A DNA stretch of 64,000 bases. Source: Thalassospira marina (GTDB lineage: Bacteria > Pseudomonadota > Alphaproteobacteria > Rhodospirillales > Thalassospiraceae). The first letter of the stretch is position 1. The number at the start of each line of letters is the position of its first letter. The stretch spans positions 4,318,001-4,382,000 of the forward strand of contig NZ_CP024199.1 of NCBI RefSeq assembly GCF_002844375.1, given 5' to 3'. The notes under the pieces were generated by a model. It saw nothing but the letters and a program-made list of their open reading frames with translations, was not told where the DNA came from and did no database searches. Shown one piece after another: positions 53,257-61,654 of this stretch. The position numbers and the translations under genes are program-made.

Positions 53257-53778
53257 ATGTTTGATCTGCCTTACTTTGCAACAGCGCGCCAATATTTTGA
53301 TATTGGCATGATCGATCTGATTTTGCGGCTGGTGGCGGCCACCGTGATTGGCATGCTGATTGGCCTGAACCGCGATATCAATGACAAACCGACTGGCATG
53401 CGCACCCTTGCTTTGGTGTCGCTGGGGGCGGCGGTTGTGTCGGTTGTTGCCGTGCATTTCCAAGATCTGATTGATCATCCCGATGCCCTGTCACGGGTGG
53501 TACAGGGGATTTTGCAGGGTGTTTTAACCGGGATCGGTTTTATTGGTGCAGGTGTGATTATGCGCCAGCCCAAGGAAATGACGGTTTCGGGCCTGACAAC
53601 GGCAGCCACCGTCTGGATTACGGCTGCCCTTGGCATCGCCTGTGCGCTGGCGGCATGGCATATCGTGCTGGTTGCCAGCGTGCTGACCTTTTTTGTCCTG
53701 ATTGTTTTAAAGCCGGTGGAGCTTTTTCTGGTGCGTCTTTTTGGCGGGGATGTCCAATCCGTGCGGGAAGACGACTAG
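53257..53778 (+). CDS. MgtC/SapB-family membrane protein
   Basis: MgtC proteins help growth at low magnesium and in host cells, partly by inhibiting ATP synthase. The 173-residue protein from ATG 53257 (GGAAAG upstream) has four or five hydrophobic helices with ATVIGMLIGLNRDINDKPTGMRTLALVSLGAAVVSV, the family signature, and GVLTGIGFIGAGVIMRQ. It lacks the soluble C-terminal ACT-like domain of Salmonella MgtC, as many SapB members do. Upstream ATG 53221 is an alternative. Confidence 0.9.
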   Translation: MFDLPYFATARQYFDIGMIDLILRLVAATVIGMLIGLNRDINDKPTGMRTLALVSLGAAVVSVVAVHFQDLIDHPDALSRVVQGILQGVLTGIGFIGAGVIMRQPKEMTVSGLTTAATVWITAALGIACALAAWHIVLVASVLTFFVLIVLKPVELFLVRLFGGDVQSVREDD

Positions 53779-53823
53779 CCGCTGATGGCGAAACGTTTCT
53801 TGCCGTGGGTATATGAATGAAAT

Positions 53824-53864
53824 GGCCGGAACGTATATGCCAAGCATGCGTTCCGGCCTGTTTT
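53824..53864. terminator. Terminator between mgtC and ridA
   Basis: The stem GGCCGGAACG / CGTTCCGGCC with a 15-nt loop, flanked by AAAT on the left and TGTTTTG on the right, between converging genes; probably serves both directions. Confidence 0.85.
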
Positions 53865-53877
53865 GTCATGGCAGCAA

Positions 53878-54276
53878 TCAGGCTGCGTTGGGCAGACGGG
53901 CGATAACCTTGATTTCAAAGTCAAACCCGGCAAGCCAGGTCACGCCAACAGCCGTCCAGTTGGGATAGGGCTTTTTGCTGAAAATGCTGTTTTTCACTTC
54001 CATAATCGTCTCGAACTGGTTTTGCGGGTCGGTATGGAAGGTAGTGACATCAACCAGATCATCAAATGTCGCCCCGGCAGTGGCCAGGGTTGTTTCCAGC
54101 CGTTTAAAGGCCAGTTGGACCTGTTTTTTGAAATCCGGTTCCGGTTCGCCATCTTCAAGGCTGCCAACCTGGCCGGACACAAACAGAAGGTCGCCAGAGC
54201 GAATGGCAGCGGAATAGCCATGTTTTTCATACAGGGCGTCGCGGCCTGCGGGAATAATTGCTTCGCGTTGGGTCAT
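53878..54276 (-). CDS. RidA/YjgF-family protein
   Basis: The 132-residue protein from ATG 54276 (AAGGA upstream) belongs to the Rid family: SGDLLFVSGQVGSLEDGEPEPDFKKQVQLAFKRLETTLATAG, VDVTTFHTDPQNQFETI, and WTAVGVTWLAGFDFEIKVIARLP. The canonical Rid active-site Arg (CxxR-type VEI segment) region is altered here (GFDFEIKVIAR), so imine-deaminase activity is not assured; it may belong to a non-canonical subgroup. Divergent from tetR. Confidence 0.85.
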   Translation of the reverse strand: MTQREAIIPAGRDALYEKHGYSAAIRSGDLLFVSGQVGSLEDGEPEPDFKKQVQLAFKRLETTLATAGATFDDLVDVTTFHTDPQNQFETIMEVKNSIFSKKPYPNWTAVGVTWLAGFDFEIKVIARLPNAA

Positions 54277-54302
54277 GATTATAAAGTCCTTCATCATTTA
54301 AA

Positions 54303-54347
54303 GAACAGCCCGGCTGACGACACCGCATTTGTCATCCGGGCTGTTTT
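54303..54347. other. Strong hairpin in the ridA 5' leader
   Basis: Perfect 10-bp arms AACAGCCCGG / CCGGGCTGTT separated by 25 nt, lying just upstream of the ridA start and next to the tetR-type operators. Rightward it has TTTT behind it. Its role is unknown. Confidence 0.45.
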
Positions 54348-54348
54348 G

Positions 54349-54414
54349 ACATACGGTGTGTATGTTAAATAATCGAAATACGAAGCGCATGTCAAATTAA
54401 TATACGCCTCGTAT
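54349..54414. promoter_or_regulatory. Two TetR-type operators in the ridA-tetR divergent promoter
   Basis: Site 1 (54349-54365) is ACATAC-N5-GTATGT; site 2 (54402-54414) is ATACG-N3-CGTAT. Both share the ATAC/GTAT half-sites that many TetR-family repressors bind, and both lie within 90 bp of the tetR start. Confidence 0.7.
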
Positions 54415-54431
54415 GTGAATGGAGCTAAGCA

Positions 54432-55034
54432 ATGGCCGCCAAAAAGCGCGCAGAAACCATGGCGGAAAACCGCGAAAAGCTGATCAATGCTGCCCGCAAG
54501 GCCTTTGCCGAGAAGGGGTTTGCTGCGGCCTCGATGGATGATCTGACGGCTGCGGCCGGGCTGACGCGCGGCGCGCTTTATCATAATTTTGGCGATAAAC
54601 GCGGCCTGCTGGCCGCCGTGGTCAACCAGATTGATGGTGAAATGGCAGCGCGTGCACAAGCCATCGGCGCGCAAAAGGATGACCCGTGGGAAGGCCTTTT
54701 GGCGGAAGGCGAAGCCTATATTGAAATGGCGCTGGAACCCGAAGTGCAACGCATCGTGCTGCTTGATGGGCCGGCCTTTTTGGGGGACCCGTCACAATGG
54801 CCCAGCCAGAACCAGTGCCTGATGGCAACGCGCGAACTGGTTGAAAAACTGGTGGCCTCGGCCTTTTTAAAGCCGGTGGACCCGGAGGCCGCCGCCCGCC
54901 TTCTGACCGGCGCTGCCCTGAACGCGGCGCTGTGGATTGCCGCAAGCGAGAACCCGGCCGATATTCTGCCCAAGGCGATTGATGCCTTTCGGGTGCTGAG
55001 TACCGGCTTGCTGGCCACACCTGCGACCAGATGA
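54432..55034 (+). CDS. TetR-family transcriptional regulator
   Basis: The 200-residue protein begins with REKLINAARKAFAEKGFAAASMDDLTAAAGLTRGALYHNFGDKRGLLAAVVNQI, a textbook TetR DNA-binding domain. The C-terminal region includes LLDGPAFLGDPSQWPSQNQ, typical of the TetR_C_33/BetI-like groups. It is divergent from ridA and the two operators suggest that it represses itself and ridA; the effector is unknown. Confidence 0.92.
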   Translation: MAAKKRAETMAENREKLINAARKAFAEKGFAAASMDDLTAAAGLTRGALYHNFGDKRGLLAAVVNQIDGEMAARAQAIGAQKDDPWEGLLAEGEAYIEMALEPEVQRIVLLDGPAFLGDPSQWPSQNQCLMATRELVEKLVASAFLKPVDPEAAARLLTGAALNAALWIAASENPADILPKAIDAFRVLSTGLLATPATR

Positions 55035-55197
55035 ACCCGATGATTGCGGGTTTTTCGTAATGCGCGCGGATGGCGGGTTGATCGGTTTATAAAAACCAGT
55101 CCCTTTGCCGATCCGGCGCGCAAGGGCGGGAAGGCCAGCATTATTGCCGTGAAGAGGTGCGAAAGATTGTGCCGGTCGGGTTATAGTTTTGGCAGAC

Positions 55198-55755
55198 CTA
55201 ACGCATCATGGACTGGTTTAGCGAGCTATCGGAAAATAGCGGATACCGGGTACGGGCATTGGGAAGCTGGTAGTGCCACCATTCGACATTATAAAATTCA
55301 AAACCAGCACTGATCATGATGCCAAGCAGCAGCAGACGGTTGGATTCCGCAGTTTTTGAGATACCATCCGCCCCGTGATAGGATTTGATATCCATTTCGT
55401 CAAAGCCGGTTCCCATATCCAGTTCCTTGCCGTTTTCGTCTAACAGCGTTAGATCAATGGCGACACCGCGGCCATGCGGTGATCCGATATCGGGATTGGC
55501 GATGAAATCGGCATTCGGGGTGTGGTTCCACAGGGCGCGTTGGGCTTCCTGCGGGCGAAAAGCATCAAGCAGCAAAAGCTTTACCCCCTGGCGTCGTGCC
55601 ATCAGGCTTGCCTTTTTCAGGCAGGCGGCCGCATCCTGATGCAGGTAACATGCTGGCCGCGAATAAATCGGTGCCCCGGTGAAATTTCGATCGGTGGCGT
55701 AGACGATGTCGATTTCGACATCATATTCTTGCGGCGTAATTTCGACCAGCGCCAT
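55198..55755 (-). CDS. D-alanyl-D-alanine dipeptidase (VanX/DdpX family)
   Basis: Zinc dipeptidase that hydrolyses D-Ala-D-Ala, in non-resistant bacteria probably for recycling or use of peptidoglycan dipeptide. The 185-residue protein has SPHGRGVAIDLTL (the SxHxxGxAxD zinc motif) near residue 92, FDEMDIKSYHG and EWWHY with the catalytic Glu and last His. There is no signal peptide, so it is cytosolic. No vanH/vanA gene accompanies it, so it is not a resistance cluster. Divergent from tsaB with a short overlap of leader frames. Confidence 0.92.
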   Translation of the reverse strand: MALVEITPQEYDVEIDIVYATDRNFTGAPIYSRPACYLHQDAAACLKKASLMARRQGVKLLLLDAFRPQEAQRALWNHTPNADFIANPDIGSPHGRGVAIDLTLLDENGKELDMGTGFDEMDIKSYHGADGISKTAESNRLLLLGIMISAGFEFYNVEWWHYQLPNARTRYPLFSDSSLNQSMMR

Positions 55756-55816
55756 TGGCGGAGGCTCCCTGTTCTTGACGTTTACCGACTACATCAAAAA
55801 GATGCTGACCGGACAG

Positions 55817-56602
55817 ATGATTAAGTCATCGCATAGCGCAGATCACGACATGGCGCAAACCGGCAGCGATGCAAACGGACAAAAGCCCGCCGGGCCGACG
55901 TTGCTGGCAATTGATACGGCATCCACATCGCTGGCGACAGCCGTTTTGGTAAATGGCGAAGTGCGCGGCGAACTGTTTGAAAAAATGGAACGTGGACAGG
56001 CCGAGTCGCTGCTGCCTTTCATTATGAAAAGCCTGCGTGAAGCCGGGCTTGAATTTGCCGATATTGACGGCATCGCCGTAACGGTTGGCCCCGGTGCCTT
56101 TACCGGCATGCGGATTGGCCTTTCAACGGCACGGGGTTTGGGCCTTGCGCGTAAAATTCCGGTGGTGGGTGTCAGCTCGCTTGAGGCGGTGGCCTATGGC
56201 GTCGATGAACGTGACCACCAGGGCCGCAATATCCTTGTCGCTCTTGATAGCAAAAGGACCGAAATTTTTGCCCAGGCCTTTGATGCGCGTAAAAACCCGA
56301 TCAGCACGCCCGAATGTGTTGGCCCGCGCCAGGCCTTGATGTTACCGCCCCCCGGCCCGACCCTGCTGGTCGGGGATGGTGCGGCACGCCTGCTTGGCCC
56401 CGCAACCAGCAGCGGTGGTGAATTCTTTGCCGGAACTGCACCGGGCCTGCCCCGTGCGGGTAATGTGGCACGCATTGCCGCCGAACGCTGGCTGACGGGC
56501 AAAAACCTTGCCCCTGTTCCGCTTTATCTGCGTGCGCCCGATGCCAAACGCATGGATGAACTGGCCCAGGAAAAAGCTGCCAAATTGCAGGATGATGCCT
56601 GA
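55817..56602 (+). CDS. tsaB: tRNA threonylcarbamoyladenosine biosynthesis protein TsaB
   Basis: Partner of TsaD in the t6A complex. The ASKHA-fold protein shows LLAIDTASTSLATAVLVNGEV, MERGQAESLLPFIMKSL and VGPGAFTGMRIGLSTARGLGLA. The frame is open far upstream; ATG 55817 (CCGGACAG upstream) or ATG 55850 are reasonable, the conserved domain starting near residue 25. rimI follows at a distance of 143 bp, the usual partner. Confidence 0.93.
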   Translation: MIKSSHSADHDMAQTGSDANGQKPAGPTLLAIDTASTSLATAVLVNGEVRGELFEKMERGQAESLLPFIMKSLREAGLEFADIDGIAVTVGPGAFTGMRIGLSTARGLGLARKIPVVGVSSLEAVAYGVDERDHQGRNILVALDSKRTEIFAQAFDARKNPISTPECVGPRQALMLPPPGPTLLVGDGAARLLGPATSSGGEFFAGTAPGLPRAGNVARIAAERWLTGKNLAPVPLYLRAPDAKRMDELAQEKAAKLQDDA

Positions 56603-56745
56603 TCACCCAGGGGCATTGCCGTTGGTGAAAGCCAATCAGATAAAGGCTGATTGGGAATTACGCGGGGTGATTTGGCCCTGGCCCGTGTTGCTATTGGGCA
56701 GGAAGCAGATGAGCCGCGAAGTGGCAGGATTTCGGGAATTCAAAG

Positions 56746-57243
56746 ATGACGACGGATGCATCCGGTATTGAAATTGTGACCCTGACGCCGGCATTTGCCG
56801 GGGTGGCGGCAGCCCTGCATCAAACCGGGTTCGACGATTGCTGGGACGAAAGCGCCATTTGCGATTTGCTTGCTGTGCCCGGCGCGTTTGGTTTGCTGGC
56901 CTTTGTGCCCGCTGGCATCGAATTTGATGGTGAGATTACCGCTGGTGACATTCCCCTTGGGTTTGTTCTGGTGCAAACCGTACTGGATGAAGCTGAAATC
57001 AACACCATTGTTGTGGATGGCAACGCGCGCCGACATGGTGTGGGGCGGCTTTTGATGCAAAACGTGTTTGCCCAATTGCAAAATCGGGCCAGCGCCCGTC
57101 TGCTTTTGGAAGTCGCCTGCGACAATGATGCGGCAATTGGCCTTTATACCGGGCTTGGTTTTGGAGAAATTGGCCGCAGGCGCGGTTATTACCACCGCAA
57201 GGATGGCCCGGCGGTGGATGCACTGGTTATGGAACGGGTTTGA
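56746..57243 (+). CDS. rimI: Ribosomal-protein-alanine N-acetyltransferase
   Basis: GNAT enzyme that acetylates the N-terminal Ala of S18 in E. coli. The 165-residue protein has FDDCWDESAICDLLAVPGAFGLLA, VLDEAEINTIVVDGNARRHGVGRLLM (the acetyl-CoA loop) and ARLLLEVACDNDAAIGLYTGLGFGEIGRRRGYYH. It follows tsaB as in most bacteria. The start ATG 56746 is preferred. Confidence 0.93.
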   Translation: MTTDASGIEIVTLTPAFAGVAAALHQTGFDDCWDESAICDLLAVPGAFGLLAFVPAGIEFDGEITAGDIPLGFVLVQTVLDEAEINTIVVDGNARRHGVGRLLMQNVFAQLQNRASARLLLEVACDNDAAIGLYTGLGFGEIGRRRGYYHRKDGPAVDALVMERV

Positions 57244-57268
57244 ACCCGGGGTTGCCAGATGATTTGAA

Positions 57269-57311
57269 TTTTCCCAATTATTTTCATAAGCATATGAAAT
57301 ATTTGGGAAAA
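57269..57311. other. Long imperfect AT-rich dyad between rimI and tusA
   Basis: The arms TTTTCCCAATTATTTTCAT and ATGAAATATTTGGGAAAA pair with one mismatch and one bulge around 57290. It lies between converging genes and could be a bidirectional terminator of low GC, or a recognition site. Confidence 0.5.
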
Positions 57312-57409
57312 TAAACCACATAAAGGGTGTGGTCTTGACCTTGAAATTGTTATAATATTCGGGCCGTTAAATGCGGTTGGCTTTCCTGGCCTCAGGGCTG
57401 TTCAACCAT

Positions 57410-57667
57410 CTATTTTTTTCGGATTGTCAGCCGGTAAGTACCGGTAGCATCTGCCGATTTTGTCAGGTCCAGAACGTCGTCGCCCATTTCAGTTACGGAA
57501 CGCGGAACATTTTTAAGCGGTTCGCCGTCTTTGAGAATGACTTCCAGAATTTGACCCGGTGTCATTTTTTCAAGTTTCAGACGCGTTTTGACAAAGGTCA
57601 TGGGACAGACATCGTTTGTGATGTCTATTGTGATATCTGGCGTCAAAATCTGGCTGCTGCTGGACAT
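57410..57667 (-). CDS. tusA: TusA-family sulfurtransferase
   Basis: Small sulfur carrier of the TusA/SirA fold. The 85-residue protein has the active-site motif CPMTFVKTRLKLEKM near residues 21-35, with the persulfide Cys after NDV, and GDDVLDLTKSADATGTYRLTIRK. In E. coli TusA sends sulfur to tRNA thiolation and molybdenum cofactor. Its motif has CPMT instead of the usual CPxP. It is divergent from fur. Confidence 0.92.
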   Translation of the reverse strand: MSSSSQILTPDITIDITNDVCPMTFVKTRLKLEKMTPGQILEVILKDGEPLKNVPRSVTEMGDDVLDLTKSADATGTYRLTIRKK

Positions 57668-57855
57668 TCCAACCTCGTAAATCAGGGCATCTGATCACGA
57701 GGTAACGTTATATAATGAAAACGGCAAGGTGTGCCGGGTTATTTTCGTGAAATCGGTCTTGCGACCAGGCGAAGATTTCTCGATATTTAGGCCACCAGAG
57801 CGTATGTAGCCTGCGGGCCTTGGGGACAGGCGGAACCGGAAACGAGAACAAGAGT

Positions 57856-58278
57856 ATGTTGGCAGAATCAACCATCGAGCAAAAATGCATTGACGCGGGC
57901 CTGAAAATGACCGGGCAACGCCGCGTAATTGCAAAGGTATTGTCCGAGTCCGAAGATCACCCGGATGTTGAACTGGTTTATCGTCGGGCCACCGAAATTG
58001 ATCCGAAAATTTCGATTGCCACTGTTTACCGGACGGTGCGTCTGTTTGAAGAGGCAGACATCCTTGAAAAGCACGATTTCGGCGACGGTCGTGCCCGTTA
58101 CGAGGAACTGACCGAAGAACATCATGATCACCTGATTGATATGCGGTCGGGCACCGTGATCGAATTTTCGAACGAAAAGATCGAAAAGCTTCAGGAAGAG
58201 ATCGCACGCGAGCTTGGTTACGAGCTTGTTGGCCATCGTCTGGAGCTTTATGGCGTTCCTGTTAAAGACGGAAAATGA
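57856..58278 (+). CDS. fur: Fur-family metal-responsive regulator (Fur/Mur type)
   Basis: The 140-residue protein from ATG 57856 has IDAGLKMTGQRRVIAKVLSESEDHPDVELVYRRATEIDPKISIATVYRTVRLFEEADILEKHDFGDGRARYE, then the metal motif EEHHDHLIDMRSGTVIEFSNEKIEKLQEEIARELGY. It lacks the CxxC zinc pair, as alphaproteobacterial Fur/Mur proteins do. In this class it often senses manganese or iron with Irr. Terminator at 58316. Confidence 0.94.
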   Translation: MLAESTIEQKCIDAGLKMTGQRRVIAKVLSESEDHPDVELVYRRATEIDPKISIATVYRTVRLFEEADILEKHDFGDGRARYEELTEEHHDHLIDMRSGTVIEFSNEKIEKLQEEIARELGYELVGHRLELYGVPVKDGK

Positions 58279-58315
58279 CAGTTTACTGACTGTTCACGCG
58301 CAATAGGTGTATAAG

Positions 58316-58348
58316 AAAGCCATCCGTGCTAGAGTGCGGGTGGCTTTT
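58316..58348 (+). terminator. Intrinsic terminator of fur
   Basis: The stem AAAGCCAtCCG / CGGgTGGCTTT with a 10-nt loop ends in TTTT, 38 bp after the fur stop. Confidence 0.88.
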
Positions 58349-58441
58349 CACATTTTTGTTACGAGTTCTTAACAAAGCCTTCACTCGCTCTTGAGGATTT
58401 TCCTGCGCAAAATTGGCGCAGTCAAACGAAAGGGAGTTGCG

Positions 58442-59230
58442 ATGAGCGACGTTCGACAGCAGCGATTGGAAGTCCGTCTTGCGCAAAGCGAAGCGGAAAT
58501 TCTGGCCAGCCAGCGTTTACGTTACAAGGTGTTCTACGAAGAACGCGGGGCACAGCCGTCTGCTGAGATGATCGAATCCCAACGGGACTTTGACCATTAC
58601 GATCCGATTTGCGACCACCTTCTTGTGATTGACCATGGCAAAGGCGAAGGTGCCGATGGTGTGGTGGGAACCTACCGTCTGCTACGCCAGTCTGTTGCCA
58701 ATAAAAATGGCGGTTTTTACAGCGCCGATGAATACCAGATTGACTCCATGCTGGCTGCGATCAAGTCCGGCGAGATCATGGAACTTGGCCGTTCCTGTGT
58801 CGAGGAAGGCTATCGCACCATGCCGACACTGCAATTGCTGTGGCAGGGCATTGCGAAATATGTATTCGAACATGACATTAAGCTGATGTTTGGCTGTGCA
58901 TCCTTTCATGGCACCGACCCCGACGATTTCAGCGATGTTCTGACCTATCTGCATCATAACCATCTGGCACCCGAGGGCATGCGCCCGCGTGCGGTTGCCG
59001 AACGGTATGAAAGCATGGCGCGCGCCAGCATTGATGCAATTGATGCCCGCCAGGCCCTGCGTGACCTGCCGCCGCTGATCAAGGGTTACCTGCGACTGGG
59101 CGGTTATGTCGGTGACGGTGCAGTGGTCGATCATCAGTTCAATACCACGGATATTTGCATCGTTCTGCCGACCGAAAAAGTCACCGAACGTTACTACAAG
59201 CATTATGAACGGACCGCGAGGGTATCGTGA
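58442..59230 (+). CDS. olsB: L-ornithine N-alpha-acyltransferase (OlsB)
   Basis: GNAT-fold enzyme that uses 3-hydroxyacyl-ACP to acylate ornithine, giving lyso-ornithine lipid. The 262-residue protein from ATG 58442 (AAAGGGAG upstream) has LAQSEAEILASQRLRYKVFYEERGAQPS, DFDHYDPICDHLLVID, VVGTYRLLRQ, and EIMELGRSCVEEGYRTMPTLQLLWQGIAKYV, the OlsB signature. It overlaps olsA by 4 bp (GTGA), so both enzymes are coupled. Ornithine lipids replace phospholipids under phosphate starvation in many alphaproteobacteria. Confidence 0.92.
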   Translation: MSDVRQQRLEVRLAQSEAEILASQRLRYKVFYEERGAQPSAEMIESQRDFDHYDPICDHLLVIDHGKGEGADGVVGTYRLLRQSVANKNGGFYSADEYQIDSMLAAIKSGEIMELGRSCVEEGYRTMPTLQLLWQGIAKYVFEHDIKLMFGCASFHGTDPDDFSDVLTYLHHNHLAPEGMRPRAVAERYESMARASIDAIDARQALRDLPPLIKGYLRLGGYVGDGAVVDHQFNTTDICIVLPTEKVTERYYKHYERTARVS

Positions 59231-60108
59231 GCTGCTATCCCTGTGCTGCCATCAGGCTTTTGATCTATGCCGTCCTGACACTGGTTTTGCTGCCGGTGCA
59301 GATGGTGGCACTGGCCCTGCGTCTCAAGCTGGCCGATGATTTGCCGCGGTTTTACCACGGCCTGTGCCTCAAGATCATGCATATCGAGGTGCGCTATAGC
59401 GGTGCGCCCCTGATGGAAGGCAGTGGCATCATTGTTGCCAATCATGCGTCCTATCTTGATATCCCGGTTCTGGGGGCAATGACCAAAGGCAGCTTCATTG
59501 CCAAAAAGGAAGTGGCAAGCTGGCCGGTATTTGGCCTGCTGGCAAAGCTGCAGCGCTGCACTTTTGTTGAACGCCGCCCGGTTCGCGCCCGTGAGCAGAC
59601 CCTTGAAATCAAACAGCGCCTGGCCAGTGGCCACAAGCTGATCCTGTTTCCCGAAGGCACCAGCAATGACGGCAACCGCGTTTTGCCGTTTAAATCCACC
59701 CTGTTTGGTGTTGCCGACACCCTGCTTCCGGATGGATCGCAGGTTATGGTCCAGCCGGTTTCAATTGCGGCAACCCGCCTTGACGGGGCCCCGATGGGCC
59801 GTGATTTGCGGGCATTTTATTCCTGGTACGGGGATATGGACTTGGCGCCGCATTTGTGGCAGTTTCTCGCCCTCGGCAAGGTTACGGTGGAAGTGGTTGT
59901 TCATCCGCCGATGACGCTGGCGCAGGCAGGATCGCGCAAGGAAATGGCCCGCATATGCGAGTCGTTGGTCGTTCAGGGGCATCAGGCCGCGTTATCTGGT
60001 GCCAATCAGGGCGCACAGATACCGCTTCCGGAAGGCCGGCGGTCTGGCGAATTGATCGGTTGTTCCCCGCTGGCGATTGTTTTTGAAGATTTTCGCTTGT
60101 TTGGCTAG
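59227..60108 (+). CDS. olsA: Lyso-ornithine lipid O-acyltransferase (OlsA, PlsC-like)
   Basis: Second step of ornithine lipid synthesis. The 293-residue membrane-associated PlsC-family protein starts at GTG 59227 inside the olsB stop, has an N-terminal hydrophobic segment (RLLIYAVLTLVLLPVQMVALAL), the HX4D motif NHASYLDIPVLG and the second motif FPEGTSNDG. The C-terminal region ends in LIGCSPLAIVFEDFRLFG. Together with olsB it should make ornithine lipids. Confidence 0.92.
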   Translation: MSCYPCAAIRLLIYAVLTLVLLPVQMVALALRLKLADDLPRFYHGLCLKIMHIEVRYSGAPLMEGSGIIVANHASYLDIPVLGAMTKGSFIAKKEVASWPVFGLLAKLQRCTFVERRPVRAREQTLEIKQRLASGHKLILFPEGTSNDGNRVLPFKSTLFGVADTLLPDGSQVMVQPVSIAATRLDGAPMGRDLRAFYSWYGDMDLAPHLWQFLALGKVTVEVVVHPPMTLAQAGSRKEMARICESLVVQGHQAALSGANQGAQIPLPEGRRSGELIGCSPLAIVFEDFRLFG

Positions 60109-60274
60109 GTTCCCCAGCGCATCGCGATGTCGGCTTTTTTACCGTTCCGCCGAAAAACGGGTTGCATGAACGCAAAATTGTGCCACCTGATCTCAGATAT
60201 CAAGAATGTTCGACACGCGGCGTGAGGTTCACGCCGCTTTCGGCGTATGAAACGAGCGGAAACGGATCATTAAA

Positions 60275-61654
60275 GTGAGCGCGACGAAAAAGCTTTTTGT
60301 GAAGACCTATGGCTGCCAGATGAATGTCTATGACAGCCAGCGTATGCAGGATGTGCTTGCACCGCTGGGCTATCAGCCGGTCGATGAAGCTGATGGTGCG
60401 GATATGGTGATTCTGAACACCTGCCATATTCGTGAAAAAGCCGCCGAAAAGGTCTTTTCCGATCTGGGCCGTATTCGCAAACACAAAAAAGCCAAGGAAG
60501 AAAACGGTACCGACAAAATGATCGTCGCCGTCGCCGGGTGTGTTGCCCAGGCCGAGGGCGCGGAGCTGATGCGTCGCGAACCGATTGTCGATATGGTTTT
60601 TGGCCCGCAGACCTATCATCGCCTGCCGGAAATGGTGGCGCGTGCCAACCGTGCGATTGGCAATGACCGCATCATTGATACCGATTTTCCGGTCGAGGAA
60701 AAGTTCGACCACCTGCCCGCCCAGGTATCGCAGCAGGGTTATTCCGCCTTTATCGCCATTCAGGAAGGCTGTGATAAATTCTGCACCTTCTGTGTGGTGC
60801 CTTATACCCGTGGTGCCGAATATTCGCGCCCGGGCATGGATATTGTGAATGAAACCCGCCAGATCGTGGCACAGGGTACCCGCGAAGTAACCCTTCTGGG
60901 CCAGAACGTGAATGCCTATCATGGTGCCGGACCTGATGGGGATGAATGGACGCTGGGCCGGTTGCTGCGCGAGCTTTCCGATATCGAAGGGCTGGAACGC
61001 ATTCGATACATCACTTCCCATCCGCGCGATGTTGACGATGACTTGATTTTTGCCCATCGCGACCTGCCCAAGGTGATGCCGTTTTTGCATCTGCCCGTGC
61101 AGTCCGGCTCGGACCGTGTGTTGCAGGCGATGAACCGCAAGCATGACCGTCAGACCTATTTTGATATCGTCAAACGTCTGCGCGATGCTCAGCCGGATCT
61201 TGCGCTGTCGTCGGACTTTATCGTCGGTTTCCCCGGGGAATCGGAAAAGGATTTTGAAGATACCCTCGATCTGGTGCGCCAGGTCGGCTTCATTCAGACC
61301 TTCAGCTTTAAATACAGCCCCCGTCCCGGTACGCCGGCATCGGCCATGGAATTGCAGGTCCCCGAAGAGGTCAAGGCTGACCGTCTGGCACGCTTGCAGG
61401 CCCTGTTGGCCGAACAGCAACTGGCGTTTAACGAAAGCTGTGTCGGTAAGGAAATGGATGTTCTGCTTGACCGCACTGGCAAATTTGAAGGCCAGATTGT
61501 TGGTCGCAGCCCCTATATGCAGCCGGTTCACGTCAATGGCCTGACCGAGGCCGACCTGGGCCGCATCGTGCGTTTGAAAATTACTGCCGCCAAGCCTTTT
61601 TCCCTGGCCGGGGAACTGGTTGAAGATGGCGGTTCGGAAAGGAATGTTGCGTGA
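60275..61654 (+). CDS. miaB: tRNA-2-methylthio-N6-dimethylallyladenosine synthase
   Basis: Radical-SAM methylthiotransferase that modifies i6A37 in tRNA. The 459-residue protein has the N-terminal UPF0004 domain with VKTYGCQMNVYDSQRM, LNTCHIREKAAEKV and VAGCVAQAEG (three cluster Cys), the radical-SAM motif CDKFCTFC and the closing TRAM domain. The start is GTG 60275. It overlaps phoH by 4 bp. Confidence 0.97.
   Translation: MSATKKLFVKTYGCQMNVYDSQRMQDVLAPLGYQPVDEADGADMVILNTCHIREKAAEKVFSDLGRIRKHKKAKEENGTDKMIVAVAGCVAQAEGAELMRREPIVDMVFGPQTYHRLPEMVARANRAIGNDRIIDTDFPVEEKFDHLPAQVSQQGYSAFIAIQEGCDKFCTFCVVPYTRGAEYSRPGMDIVNETRQIVAQGTREVTLLGQNVNAYHGAGPDGDEWTLGRLLRELSDIEGLERIRYITSHPRDVDDDLIFAHRDLPKVMPFLHLPVQSGSDRVLQAMNRKHDRQTYFDIVKRLRDAQPDLALSSDFIVGFPGESEKDFEDTLDLVRQVGFIQTFSFKYSPRPGTPASAMELQVPEEVKADRLARLQALLAEQQLAFNESCVGKEMDVLLDRTGKFEGQIVGRSPYMQPVHVNGLTEADLGRIVRLKITAAKPFSLAGELVEDGGSERNVA

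Noticed and set aside
52254..53258. Minus-strand open frame of 334 codons over the LysR gene
   Set aside because: Pro/Arg/His-rich composition and no start signal; the plus-strand LysR gene has a textbook helix-turn-helix.
60200..61531. Minus-strand open frame of over 440 codons opposite miaB
   Set aside because: It has no family features, is His/Gly/Asn rich and mirrors miaB, whose Cys motifs are clear.
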